This document shows positions 25,628-34,342 of a stretch of 64,000 nt of DNA, piece by piece. Source of the DNA: JBGTFE01 sp041747435 (GTDB taxonomy: Bacteria; Acidobacteriota; Blastocatellia; Pyrinomonadales; Pyrinomonadaceae); assembly GCA_041747435.1 (NCBI GenBank), contig JBGTFE010000089.1, positions 1 through 64,000 of the forward strand. Direction: 5' to 3'. Both the position numbers and the translations under genes were made by a program. The notes beneath the pieces were generated by a model. That model saw nothing but the letters and a program-made list of their open reading frames with translations, ran no database searches and had not been told where the DNA came from. Position 1 is the stretch's first letter. Every line of letters begins with the position of its first letter.

Positions 25628-26152
25628 ATGCGATATATTTTTCTGACAGTTCTTATACTGATTTTTTCCGCTTTTTTAAACGCGCAAAGCCGCGATTATC
25701 TCACCGCCGACGAGATCGAGCTAGTTCGCGACGCGCAGCAAATCGATCATCGCGTCGGCGTTCTCATTCGCGCCGCCGAACGCCGCATCGCCGTGCTCAA
25801 TAACGCTGCCCCGACGGAAGATTCGGATGGAAAATGGGGCGAACCGCCGAAAGGAACGCGCGCGCAACTGCTTTCGGATATACATAAGATCCTCCAAAAA
25901 GCCGTTGACGACGTCGATGACGTCGCCAGCCGTGAAGAAGGCACGCAAAGTAAATTCTTTATCGTTGCGATGCATAAACTCACCGCCGCCGCAAATAAGT
26001 TCCAACCGCTGCTCAAATCTTTTTTCGATACCGCCCAAGACGAAAGAGAAAAAGGCGCGATCCTAAACGCAGGCGATCTTTGCGCTCAGATAATCGAAGC
26101 CTCGTCAAAAGTTCCAAAGGAAGTTCCGAAAGAAGCAAAGAAAAAGAATTAG
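25628..26152 (+). CDS. Exported helical protein of unknown function
   Basis: A 174-residue protein with a short signal peptide (MRYIFLTVLILIFSAFLNAQ). The mature part is charged and helical and has resemblances in layout to the preceding gene product: a LTADEIELVRDAQQIDHRVG helix, a central linker with WGEPPKGTRAQLL, and a Lys-rich tail. The two may be distant paralogues, but this was not tested. It is the third gene of the TPR-led operon; a palindromic repeat element begins 2 bp after its stop codon. Confidence 0.7.
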   Translation: MRYIFLTVLILIFSAFLNAQSRDYLTADEIELVRDAQQIDHRVGVLIRAAERRIAVLNNAAPTEDSDGKWGEPPKGTRAQLLSDIHKILQKAVDDVDDVASREEGTQSKFFIVAMHKLTAAANKFQPLLKSFFDTAQDEREKGAILNAGDLCAQIIEASSKVPKEVPKEAKKKN

Positions 26153-26153
26153 A

Positions 26154-26247
26154 TGGAGCCCAGGCTGCCAGTCTGCTATGAACGCGCCGCATTCAAAGGC
26201 GTTTTAGATTGCTCGCGCAATCTTTGCGGGCAGGCTGCCCGCGCCCC
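26154..26247. repeat. Intergenic palindromic repeat, copy A
   Basis: A 94-bp element with inverted terminal parts (GGAGCCCAGGCTGCC near the left end, GGCAGGCTGCCCGCGCCCC at the right end) and a small internal hairpin, GATTGCTCGCGCAATC. The core ATGAACGCGC, TTCAAA and GGCGTTTTAGATTGC is shared with copy B at 58195-58302. It lies between the exported-protein operon and gcvT and has no coding capacity. Confidence 0.75.
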
Positions 26248-26316
26248 GAGCCAGCCATTCTTGACGCTTCAACTCGCGAATGTTAGCTTTTTTCTTTACG
26301 GTTTTTTATAGAAATT

Positions 26317-27417
26317 ATGGCTGAATTAAAAAAGACTCCGCTAAATGACGCGCATCGCAAAGCCGGCGGAAAAATGGTGGATTTTGGCGGCTGGGATATG
26401 CCGGTTCAGTATCCGGCAGGCGTTATCGCCGAGCATCTCGCAACACGGACGAGAGCAGCGCTTTTTGACGTTTCGCATATGGGCGAGATCTTTGTCGAGG
26501 GCGCGGACGCGATTCGTTTTGTCAACCGTCTTACGACCAACGACGTCACAAAATTGACTGACGGGCAGGCGCAATATTCGGCGCTTTGCTATGAAAACGG
26601 CACGGTCGTAGACGATCTGCTCGTTTATCGTTTCGATCAGGATAAGCTCTTGCTCGTCGTAAATGCGGGAACAACGGACAAGGATTGGGATTGGATCACA
26701 TCGCACAAGGGAAATGAAAACATTGCGCTAACAAACGCCAGCGCGGATTATTGCCAGATCGCGGTGCAGGGTCCGAAGGCGCTTGAGATAGCGCAGAAAT
26801 TTACCCCTGTTATTCTCGGCGAGATCAAATATTATCATTTTACGGTCGATAAATTTGACGGTGTGGACGCGATAATATCGCGCACCGGTTACACCGGCGA
26901 AGACGGTTTTGAAATTTACGCCGACTGCGATTTTGCGGAAAAGATCTGGAACGATCTTCTCGATGCCGGTTTGAGCTTTGCAATGCTGCCCGCAGGTTTG
27001 GCGGCGCGAAATACTTTAAGACTCGAATCGGGAATGTCGCTTTACGGGCACGAAATTTCTGACGAAATTACCCCGCTCGAAGCAAATCTGGGTTGGATCT
27101 GTAAATTAAATAAAGACGAATTTATCGGGCGCGACGCTTTGTTAAAGCAAAAAGAAGAAGGGTTGAAACGCAGGCTTGTCGGGTTTGAAATGACCGATCA
27201 AGGTATCGCGCGCGACGATTTTTTGGTTTATATAAACGGCGAAATGGCGGGTTATGTAAGTTCGGGAAGTCCGGCTCCGTTTTTGAAAAAAAATATCGGG
27301 CTCGCTTTTGTACCGGTCGAATTTGCAAACGTGGGTCAAGAGATTAAAATCGATGTAAGGGGCAAACATCTTGCGGCAGAAATTGTGCCGGTTCCATTTT
27401 ATAAAAGGGGGAAATAA
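26317..27417 (+). CDS. gcvT: Aminomethyltransferase (glycine cleavage T-protein)
   Basis: A 366-residue T-protein. It takes the aminomethyl group from lipoylated GcvH and gives methylene-tetrahydrofolate and ammonia. Family blocks are KMVDFGGWDMPVQY at the N-terminus, FDVSHMGEI, LTTNDVTKL, YTGEDGFEIY and RNTLRLESGMSLYGHE. Length is normal. It is the first gene of a gcvT-gcvH-gcvPA-(membrane protein)-gcvPB cluster on the + strand. The 164 bp upstream contain a palindromic repeat; I see no glycine riboswitch. Confidence 0.96.
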   Translation: MAELKKTPLNDAHRKAGGKMVDFGGWDMPVQYPAGVIAEHLATRTRAALFDVSHMGEIFVEGADAIRFVNRLTTNDVTKLTDGQAQYSALCYENGTVVDDLLVYRFDQDKLLLVVNAGTTDKDWDWITSHKGNENIALTNASADYCQIAVQGPKALEIAQKFTPVILGEIKYYHFTVDKFDGVDAIISRTGYTGEDGFEIYADCDFAEKIWNDLLDAGLSFAMLPAGLAARNTLRLESGMSLYGHEISDEITPLEANLGWICKLNKDEFIGRDALLKQKEEGLKRRLVGFEMTDQGIARDDFLVYINGEMAGYVSSGSPAPFLKKNIGLAFVPVEFANVGQEIKIDVRGKHLAAEIVPVPFYKRGK

Positions 27418-27419
27418 TT

Positions 27420-27477
27420 CAGATTCCATATTTCAAATTTCGATTGGAATCGCTTCTGATCTGGAATTTGGAATCTG
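27420..27477. repeat. Inverted repeat in the gcvT-gcvH spacer
   Basis: CAGATTCCA (27420-27428) is complementary to TGGAATCTG (27469-27477). The flanks are made of AAATTTCAAATTT-like AT-rich words repeated in both orientations. It could fold into an RNA hairpin between gcvT and gcvH, but has no T-run and is not a typical terminator. It may be a degenerate intergenic repeat. Confidence 0.45.
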
Positions 27478-27494
27478 AAATTTGAAATTAAATT

Positions 27495-27884
27495 ATGGCA
27501 AATATTCCGGAAGATTTACATTACAGCAAAGATCACGAATGGGTTAAGGTTGACGACGGCGTGGCAACGATCGGAATCACCGATTATGCGCAAAACGCGC
27601 TTGGCGACGTCGTTTATGTTGAATTGCCGGGTGTCGGCGACACATTTAATTCGCACGAAGCAATAGGTTCCGTGGAATCGGTAAAAGCCGTCTCCGAGAT
27701 CTTTACGCCGGTCGCGGGCGAAGTCGTCGAGGTTAACGACGGATTGAACGACAGCGCCGAACTCGTTAACTCCGATCCGTACGGCGCCGCATGGATGATC
27801 AAGGTCAAAATGGACAACGCGCTCGAAGCCGACGCGATGCTCAATGCCGCTGAATACGAAGAATACCTCTCAGAAAGTGAATAG
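27495..27884 (+). CDS. gcvH: Glycine cleavage system H-protein
   Basis: A 129-residue lipoyl carrier protein that shuttles the aminomethyl group between the P, T and L components. The lipoylation site is Lys64 in GSVESVKAVSEI. Other conserved parts are the N-terminal HYSKDHEWVKV, the GDVVYVELPGVG block and NSDPYGAAWMIKV. The length is typical. It is 77 bp after gcvT and 67 bp before gcvPA. The L-protein (dihydrolipoamide dehydrogenase) gene is not in the window, which is common because L-protein is shared with other complexes. Confidence 0.96.
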   Translation: MANIPEDLHYSKDHEWVKVDDGVATIGITDYAQNALGDVVYVELPGVGDTFNSHEAIGSVESVKAVSEIFTPVAGEVVEVNDGLNDSAELVNSDPYGAAWMIKVKMDNALEADAMLNAAEYEEYLSESE

Positions 27885-27951
27885 TGAATCGTGACAGTGG
27901 ATAGTTCGATCGCTTTCACTCACCATTTACCGTTTACCATTTACAACTTTT

Positions 27952-29295
27952 ATGCGTTATATTCCAAATTCACCCGAAGAACGCGACGAAATGCTGAGTG
28001 AAGTCGGGCTTTCGTCCGCCGACGAACTTTTTCGCTCGATTCCGTCGGACGTTTTATTAAATCGAAAACTAAATGTTACCGAGCCGCTTTCAGAACCCGA
28101 GGTTATCGCCGAAATGGAGCGCCTGGCGGCAAGAAATACAGCAGCGCAAAAGACTTCATTTCTCGGCGCGGGCGTTTACTCGCACTTTTCGCCGACCGTT
28201 GTCGATCATTTGATCCAGCGTTCGGAGTTTTTCACTTCTTACACGCCATACCAACCGGAAATTTCGCAGGGAACGCTGCAATATATTTTCGAGTTCCAAA
28301 CTTTGATCTGCCAACTCACCGGAATGGACGTCGCAAATGCGTCGATGTACGACGGCTCGACTTCGATGGCGGAAGCTTTTTTGATGGCGCAGCGCGTAAC
28401 GCGGCGCGACAAAGTTGTGATCGCCGAAACCGTTCATCCCGAATATCTGGCGGTCGCCAAGACTTACACTCAGCACGGCGATCTAAAGATCGAAACCGTT
28501 CATTTCGATAAGGAAACCGGGCGAGTTTCCGGTGAAGAATTAAACAAGCTCGACGATAAAACCGCGGCGTTCGTCGTTCAATCGCCGAATTTTTTCGGCT
28601 GTATCGAAGACCTGAAAAGTCTTGCGGAAAAAGCGCACGCCGTCGGCGCTTTAATGATCGTCGTCGTGACTGAAGCGATCTCGTTTGGATTATTATCGCC
28701 CGGCGAATCGGATGCCGACATTGTCGTCGGTGAAGGTCAGAGTTTTGGCATTCCGATGTCATTTGGCGGACCGCACGTCGGGCTTTTTGCCTGCAAGGAA
28801 AAATACGTGCGAAATATGCCCGGAAGACTCGCCGGCGTCGCGTATGACAAAAACGGCAATCGCGGTTTTGTCTTGACGCTTGCGACGCGCGAGCAGCACA
28901 TTCGGCGCGAAAAAGCGACTTCAAATATCTGCACAAATCAAGGTTTGATCGCGCTTGCCGCAACGATCTATATGGAAACGATGGGCAAAAAAGGGTTACG
29001 CGAAGTTGCGACGCAAAATGCGCAAAAAGCGGCTTATGCCGCAAAACAAATTGCAAACATCGAAGGTTTTTCAATTCCCTTTTCGGCACCGACATTCAAC
29101 GAATTCGTCGTCCGCGCGCCGAAATCCGCTGAAGAAATTCTTGAAAAACTTCGAACTGAAAAAGAAATCATTGGCGGGTTGGCTTTATCAAAATACTATT
29201 CGGACAACGGACGCGATTTTCTCGTTTGCGTGACGGAGACGAACACAAAAGCGCAGATCGATGATTTTGTCGCCGGTTTAAAAAACTGTCAGTAG
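27952..29295 (+). CDS. gcvPA: Glycine dehydrogenase (decarboxylating) subunit 1
   Basis: A 447-residue alpha subunit of the two-part P-protein, which decarboxylates glycine with PLP. Conserved segments include RYIPNSPEERDEML at the start, FLGAGVYSHFSPTVVD, FTSYTPYQPEISQGTLQ, MYDGSTSMAEA and GGPHVGLFACKEKYVRN. The PLP lysine is on the partner subunit GcvPB, as expected for the split form found in thermophiles and many Gram-positive and acidobacterial genomes. gcvPB is 1.8 kb downstream, separated by an unrelated membrane protein gene, although these subunits are usually encoded side by side. Confidence 0.95.
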   Translation: MRYIPNSPEERDEMLSEVGLSSADELFRSIPSDVLLNRKLNVTEPLSEPEVIAEMERLAARNTAAQKTSFLGAGVYSHFSPTVVDHLIQRSEFFTSYTPYQPEISQGTLQYIFEFQTLICQLTGMDVANASMYDGSTSMAEAFLMAQRVTRRDKVVIAETVHPEYLAVAKTYTQHGDLKIETVHFDKETGRVSGEELNKLDDKTAAFVVQSPNFFGCIEDLKSLAEKAHAVGALMIVVVTEAISFGLLSPGESDADIVVGEGQSFGIPMSFGGPHVGLFACKEKYVRNMPGRLAGVAYDKNGNRGFVLTLATREQHIRREKATSNICTNQGLIALAATIYMETMGKKGLREVATQNAQKAAYAAKQIANIEGFSIPFSAPTFNEFVVRAPKSAEEILEKLRTEKEIIGGLALSKYYSDNGRDFLVCVTETNTKAQIDDFVAGLKNCQ

Positions 29296-29430
29296 CGTCG
29301 GTGTCGGCGTAAGCCGATTCGTTTGGAACTTTGCGCGGACCGATCAAAGAAAGTTTAGGAGTGAACAGGATCTAAAAAAACCATTTCGCCCGGGCGAATG
29401 GACCGCTGATTTTGCCCCGAAAAAAACTTT

Positions 29431-31059
29431 ATGAAGCATTTCCCTTCGGGTAGCTCTCGGGTCTTTCTGATTTTTTTGATCCTGATTATTTTTGCGTGCG
29501 CGCCGATCTGGGCTTTTGAATATTTTTTTAATCTTGACGGCACGGCGCATCTTCACAGCGCCCATTTAATGCTCGAGCTGCTCAATGGCAATCCTCAGAT
29601 CTCCGAAATTTACGCTTTCAATTCCTTTGCGATCCCGAACGCCAGCGGTCATTGGCTTTTGGTGTTATTGCTAAATTTCTTCTCACCGATTCTTGTCACG
29701 AGAATCGTCATGACCCTCATTTTTGCGGCATTTGTCGCGTCGATCGGCTGGTTTCGCTTTAAAATTGCAGGACGCGAAGGTCTCGGAACAAGTCTTCTGA
29801 TCGGCGCCGCAATCGGGCTTAATTGGTTCTGGTTTATGGGATTTTACAATTTTATGATCGGAATCACCGGACTTATTTTGACGCTCGGCTTGTTCTACGC
29901 GTGGCGCGAATCGATGAATTGGAAACGTTCGATCATTCTTTCTGCGCTTTTTTTGATCGTTTATTTTAGTCATCTGATCAGTTTCGGGATCTTGGCGGGC
30001 AGCGTTTTTTTGCTTTCGCTTTTTGCCGAGCGACAGAACGTAAAGAAAGCGTTGATCTGGTCGCTGGCGGCGCTTTTGCCTGTGCTGCCGCTCGTTTACA
30101 TTTACAAAACTTTGACCACGAGCGGCGGCGGAATTTCGCCGGAATGGCAAACTCCTGAAAATCCGTGGTCAATTTCGGGTTGGTTTTACCGAATCGGCAC
30201 GGCTGATCCGCTGCAGCTGATCGGCGAAAGAATGTTTCCTTTTACAATGCTCCAGTCCGAATATTTCAGACTGCTCGCGCCGATTCTTTGGATCCTGATC
30301 ACATTCTTATTGCTGACTGCCGTTACGGCTTTTGCGTTTAGAAAACAGCAACTCTTTTCCAAAAAATACGTTCCGTTCGTTCTGCTTTTCGTTTTTTCGA
30401 TACTCGCAACGATGTTCTCGCCGGATAGCTTCGGTTTTAATCACGGAGGTTACATTCGCGAGCGATTTTTGTTTTGCACGTTAATATTTTTTGTTCCGCT
30501 GTTTCGCTTCGGGAATTCGGTTTGGCTCAAAAAAATTGCACAGTTTTGTTTGCTTTTCATCATTATTTACCAAACCACGGCGCTCTGGGATTTTGCGGCG
30601 CAAACAAATAGCGAGGCGAAGGAATTTCTTTCAGCGGAAATGGTGCTGAATGAGAGCGACAAAAGTGTCGCCTCTGTGATCTTAATGGCGGAAGCGCCGA
30701 GATTTTATTCGCGCCCGGTTGCTCAGATGAGTGATTATTTTGGATTCGAACGAAATATAATTGCGTGGGATAATTACGAGATCGGGCATTATATTTTCCC
30801 GATAATCGCCAAAGATCCGGCGAATCGACAATTTGTCCTCGATTACACAAACGCGAATATGTTTTATCTCTCAGTTTCGGGAAAAAAGTTCGACGATACG
30901 CTCGCCGGCTTTGACGAATGCCTGAAAAATAATCATGAAAAAATTACAACGCTGATCGTTTGGGGAAACGATGCACGCGTCGAAAAGGTAATAAATCAAT
31001 GGTTTATCGACGAGCCGGTTTTTTCAAACGACCGCGTTCGCGTTTTGCGGCACAGATAA
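29431..31059 (+). CDS. Polytopic membrane protein of unknown function (GT-C-like architecture)
   Basis: A 542-residue integral membrane protein with about eleven to twelve hydrophobic segments between residues 8 and 395, and a soluble C-terminal domain of about 150 residues. The first extracytoplasmic loop contains NLDGTAHLHSAH, reminiscent of the acidic/His motif that follows TM1 in GT-C glycosyltransferases. That likeness is only a hint. The C-terminal part has an ETTAL/VEKVINQWF helical region and no known motif. It sits between gcvPA and gcvPB on the same strand, 135 bp after the former and 73 bp before the latter. A link to glycine metabolism is not indicated by sequence; insertion into the cluster is as likely. 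Confidence 0.72.
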   Translation: MKHFPSGSSRVFLIFLILIIFACAPIWAFEYFFNLDGTAHLHSAHLMLELLNGNPQISEIYAFNSFAIPNASGHWLLVLLLNFFSPILVTRIVMTLIFAAFVASIGWFRFKIAGREGLGTSLLIGAAIGLNWFWFMGFYNFMIGITGLILTLGLFYAWRESMNWKRSIILSALFLIVYFSHLISFGILAGSVFLLSLFAERQNVKKALIWSLAALLPVLPLVYIYKTLTTSGGGISPEWQTPENPWSISGWFYRIGTADPLQLIGERMFPFTMLQSEYFRLLAPILWILITFLLLTAVTAFAFRKQQLFSKKYVPFVLLFVFSILATMFSPDSFGFNHGGYIRERFLFCTLIFFVPLFRFGNSVWLKKIAQFCLLFIIIYQTTALWDFAAQTNSEAKEFLSAEMVLNESDKSVASVILMAEAPRFYSRPVAQMSDYFGFERNIIAWDNYEIGHYIFPIIAKDPANRQFVLDYTNANMFYLSVSGKKFDDTLAGFDECLKNNHEKITTLIVWGNDARVEKVINQWFIDEPVFSNDRVRVLRHR

Positions 31060-31080
31060 GTTTGAGTTTTTGCGCTCATA

Positions 31081-31126
31081 TATTTAAGATTGCTTTTTAC
31101 AAATATTTAAGATTGCTTTTTACAAA
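31081..31126. repeat. 23-bp perfect tandem duplication upstream of gcvPB
   Basis: The 23-mer beginning TATTTAAGATTGC and ending TTTTTACAAA occurs twice head to tail (31081-31103 and 31104-31126), ending 6 bp before the gcvPB start. There is no clear Shine-Dalgarno in this stretch. It looks like a recent slippage or duplication event in the leader. Confidence 0.85.
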
Positions 31127-31132
31127 AAATTT

Positions 31133-32656
31133 ATGACGATCAAAAAAGTTACGCAGCATCCTTCACAAAATGAAAATCTGATCTTTGAGCGTTCGCAAAC
31201 CGGACGAGTCGGTTATCGCCTGCCGAAATTGGACGTGGAAGAACAGGATCTCGATTCAGTTATTCCTTCAGACCTGCGACGAAAAGACGACCTCGAAGGT
31301 GTTCCGGAAGTCTCAGAAGTCGATGTAATTAGACATTTTACGCGAATTTCGACGTGGAATTATTCGATCGACCTCGGAATGTATCCGCTCGGAAGCTGCA
31401 CGATGAAATACAATTCGCGCCTAAACGAAAAAGTTGCGCGGATCGCTGGATTAGCAAATCTACACCCGCTTGCGCCCGAAGCAGAATCACAAGGCGCGCT
31501 CGAACTAATTTATCGCCTACAGGAAGATCTGGCTGAAATTACGGGACTTCCCGGAGTTTCTTTGCAGCCTGCCGCCGGAGCGCAGGGAGAAATGACGGGC
31601 GTGATGCTGATTCGCGCGATGCTCGACAAACGCGAAGGCGAAGGAGCAAAAGAACGCCGCGTGATGCTGATCCCGGATTCGGCGCATGGAACAAATCCGG
31701 CGTCCGCGCATCTCGCAGGATTTACCGTTAAAACGATTCGCTCAACCGCCGAAGGCTTGACCGATCTGGCGCATCTTAAAGCTCTTTGCGACGAAGGCGG
31801 CGTTGCCGGATTGATGCTCACAAATCCGAACACGGTAGGCATTTTTGAAACAAATATCAAAGAGATTTGCCGAATCATTCACGAAGCCGGCGGCTTGGTT
31901 TATATGGACGGCGCGAATATGAACGCGCTCGTCGGCGTCGCACGTCCGGGCGACATGGGCGTTGACGTTATACATTTGAATTTGCACAAAACGTTTTCGA
32001 CTCCGCATGGCGGCGGCGGTCCCGGCTGCGGTCCGTGCTGCTGTACTTCGGAACTGGAACCGTTTTTGCCGACTCCGCGAATCGTCAAAGACGGTGACAA
32101 ATTCAAACTCGATTTTGATCGTCCCGAATCGATTGGGCGTGTAAAAGCGTTTTTCGGGAATTTTGGAATGATGATCCGCGCGCTGAGTTATATTTATACT
32201 CACGGCGACACGGGACTCAAAGAAGCGACCGAAGCGGCGGTGCTGAATGCGCGTTATCTTTCGCACAAACTTGCCGAAGATTTTGAAAAGCCTTTTTCCG
32301 GCGATCCGATGCACGAAGTCATTTTTTCGCACAAAAAACAATCGCGCAAAGGTGTTCATACGCTCGATATCGCCAAGCGCTTGATCGATTACGGTTTTCA
32401 TCCGATGACGATATATTTCCCGCTGATCGTTGACGGCGCGATGCTGATTGAGCCGACCGAATCTGTCGGCAGGCAAGATTTAGACGCGTTTATCGAAGCG
32501 ATGAAAGATATCAACGAAGAAGCGCAAACCGATCCGCAGCTTGTAATTGACGCGCCGCATTCAACGAGAATCGGACGTTTGGACGAAGCGACCGCGGCAC
32601 GAAAACCGGTTTTGCGATGGAAATCGGATATGGAAACGACGGCGAAAACGGCTTAA
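31133..32656 (+). CDS. gcvPB: Glycine dehydrogenase (decarboxylating) subunit 2
   Basis: A 507-residue beta subunit of the P-protein. The PLP-binding lysine is Lys286 in HLNLHKTFSTPHGGGGPG. Other family blocks are RHFTRISTWNYSIDLGMYPLGSC at the N-terminal side, LQPAAGAQGE, PDSAHGTNPASA, DGANMNALVG and the C-terminal EPTESVGRQDLDAF. Together with GcvPA it forms the complete decarboxylase. Length is normal (about 480-510). The next gene starts 5 bp after its stop. Confidence 0.96.
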   Translation: MTIKKVTQHPSQNENLIFERSQTGRVGYRLPKLDVEEQDLDSVIPSDLRRKDDLEGVPEVSEVDVIRHFTRISTWNYSIDLGMYPLGSCTMKYNSRLNEKVARIAGLANLHPLAPEAESQGALELIYRLQEDLAEITGLPGVSLQPAAGAQGEMTGVMLIRAMLDKREGEGAKERRVMLIPDSAHGTNPASAHLAGFTVKTIRSTAEGLTDLAHLKALCDEGGVAGLMLTNPNTVGIFETNIKEICRIIHEAGGLVYMDGANMNALVGVARPGDMGVDVIHLNLHKTFSTPHGGGGPGCGPCCCTSELEPFLPTPRIVKDGDKFKLDFDRPESIGRVKAFFGNFGMMIRALSYIYTHGDTGLKEATEAAVLNARYLSHKLAEDFEKPFSGDPMHEVIFSHKKQSRKGVHTLDIAKRLIDYGFHPMTIYFPLIVDGAMLIEPTESVGRQDLDAFIEAMKDINEEAQTDPQLVIDAPHSTRIGRLDEATAARKPVLRWKSDMETTAKTA

Positions 32657-32661
32657 AAATC

Positions 32662-33870
32662 ATGAAATCATATAAATTCGGAGTTTTGAATTTTTTGATC
32701 CTGTCGGTGTTTTTTGCAATGTCAACTTTTGCGCAATCGGGCACAAAAGGTGTTGTTACCGCACCGACACCGAGCGTCAATCCGACGCCGCCGAGTGAAA
32801 ATAAAACATCTGCAAAAACCGAACAGGTAGAAGAATTTCAGTTCGTTCTGTCGGGCAATCTCACCCGTTTTATCGAGGAATTAAATAACTTCGGCAAGCT
32901 CAAATATCGCGTTGCGAAAGCCTTTAATTACGGCGGCGATTCAAATATTTCGCAGCGATTCGGTGCCGTTTTAAGGTTTGATCCCGAAGCGGCTTATCAA
33001 TACGACTGGATGACGAGTCCGAACCGGAGATTCATCGAATCGCGTCTTAACGCCAAATCGCGAAAAGGTTTTTACGTTACGCACATTTTGCCTTTAACCG
33101 GCTGTGCGGGCAGAGATGCGGAAGGCGACGCAATCGAATTTCCTGTCGCCGATGCGATTCTGAGACTCGCGAAAGGCGATGTTTTCCTGCTCGAAAAAGT
33201 TCTCGAAAGCTCAGAACGACAAAAGGAATACAAGGTTTTTTCAGGAAAGATCGGTGTGGGAAAAAGTCCGACCGCGGAGCTGCAAAACGCGCTTAACAGC
33301 GCTCCGGCGGGATTTCATCCGTTTAAGGTTCTTTTTAATAAGAGCGGACTATTAGACTTTTCTATTTCGATCTTGCTTGAAAAAGACCTTCGAAACGAAA
33401 ATATCGAAAAAATCGAATATAAGTTTTTCAAAGATGTAAACGGTTTTGAAAGAGAAATAAATGCGAACGCGCAAAGCGGTTTTCAGATAGTCGCCGGACG
33501 AAGAATCGGCTTGACAAAGCTTGCGCTGCTTGCCAAAGTTCCCGGCGACGCCGCATCATACATTTTGCTCGACGCGGACAAATATCAGAAGGAATTCGAC
33601 AAAAAGGTTGCGCCCGGCAATATTTATAAAGGAATGTTTCTCGGCGATACGTCGTGCGATGAAACGGAAACGATCGGCGCAAAGCTCATCTTCGCGGAAA
33701 CTGCCGGCGGCGCTCCAAAATACGAATATAAATTTCTAAAATTAACCGAGAAAAATCTGCTTTCGAACGACGACACAATAGTCGATAACTTCAAAAAACA
33801 TCTTGAAGAAGGCTACACTGTTCGGGATATTTTTTATGCGAATGGTATCATTGCGATTTTGGAGAAATGA
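32662..33870 (+). CDS. Exported protein of unknown function
   Basis: A 402-residue protein with a signal peptide (hydrophobic residues about 6-24, ending TFAQ) and a Pro/Thr-rich linker (APTPSVNPTPPSENK). The mature region seems to contain three or four divergent repeats built on a pattern Y-E/R-Y/V-x-F/A-x-K followed by a GxxV/F-xx strand (YRVAKAFNYGG, YEYKFLKLTEK, GYTVRDIFYANGIIAILEK), recalling DUF4177-like small domains. This likeness is weak. The start was placed at the first ATG after the gcvPB stop because the signal sequence begins there; an in-frame extension into gcvPB is spurious. Function unknown. Confidence 0.68.
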   Translation: MKSYKFGVLNFLILSVFFAMSTFAQSGTKGVVTAPTPSVNPTPPSENKTSAKTEQVEEFQFVLSGNLTRFIEELNNFGKLKYRVAKAFNYGGDSNISQRFGAVLRFDPEAAYQYDWMTSPNRRFIESRLNAKSRKGFYVTHILPLTGCAGRDAEGDAIEFPVADAILRLAKGDVFLLEKVLESSERQKEYKVFSGKIGVGKSPTAELQNALNSAPAGFHPFKVLFNKSGLLDFSISILLEKDLRNENIEKIEYKFFKDVNGFEREINANAQSGFQIVAGRRIGLTKLALLAKVPGDAASYILLDADKYQKEFDKKVAPGNIYKGMFLGDTSCDETETIGAKLIFAETAGGAPKYEYKFLKLTEKNLLSNDDTIVDNFKKHLEEGYTVRDIFYANGIIAILEK

Positions 33871-33952
33871 CCGTTTAAAGATCAGAAGAAAAATGCGCGT
33901 GAGCCGTTTTGATTCCAGGTTATACGCGCGGATCGGGAAAGACAGGAAAATT

Positions 33953-34342
33953 ATGAAACTTAGAATCTTAGGTACATTTTTATTGGCGACTTTTGTTTTT
34001 AGTGCCGCTTTTACAACTTCAGCAGACGGCGTCACAAAACGCATCAGATTTGCGAAGGGAAAAAGCTCCGCGACGGTTTCAGGCGCCGTTATTCGCGGCG
34101 ACCGTGATACGTATGTTCTCGGCGCGGGCGTCGGGCAAACGATGCGCGTTCGCATAACTTCGCTTGAAAATAATGCGGTTTTTCAGGTTTTGGACGATGA
34201 CGGCAATTATTTGGATGGCGCCGGCGAAGAAGACGATGCGACGAATTGGTCGGGCACGCTGCCGTGGAAAGGCGATTATACAATTATCGTCGGCGGAACG
34301 CGTGGAAATGCGACTTACAAATTGACGGTCTCGATCCAATGA
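33953..34342 (+). CDS. Secreted small beta-sandwich protein (PPC-like domain)
   Basis: A 129-residue exported protein: a signal peptide (residues 1-24), then one domain with RFAKGKSSATVSGAVIRGD, DTYVLGAGVGQTMRVRI, FQVLDDDGNYLDGAG and DYTIIVGGTRGNATYKLTVSI. This pattern resembles the pre-peptidase C-terminal (PPC) beta-sandwich and related stand-alone secreted proteins, which are sometimes annotated as lysozyme-inhibitor-like. The start is the ATG with AGGA 7 bp upstream. Its TGA overlaps the ATG of the following oxygenase-like gene, so translation is coupled. A surface or periplasmic binding role is inferred. Confidence 0.7.
   Translation: MKLRILGTFLLATFVFSAAFTTSADGVTKRIRFAKGKSSATVSGAVIRGDRDTYVLGAGVGQTMRVRITSLENNAVFQVLDDDGNYLDGAGEEDDATNWSGTLPWKGDYTIIVGGTRGNATYKLTVSIQ

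Noticed and set aside
26153..26316. Possible glycine riboswitch upstream of gcvT
   Set aside because: The spacer is filled by a palindromic repeat; the paired aptamer landmarks of glycine riboswitches are not seen.
28316..29095. 259-codon minus-strand frame over gcvPA
   Set aside because: Arg/Ser/Cys-rich shadow of a highly conserved gene.
29296..29430. Possible small gene or leader RNA between gcvPA and the membrane protein
   Set aside because: No frame with a ribosome site. Only a palindrome and an A-run are visible, listed as a finding instead.
32617..32661. Start of the exported protein inside gcvPB
   Set aside because: A signal peptide begins at the ATG at 32662, so the upstream in-frame codons are an overlap artefact.
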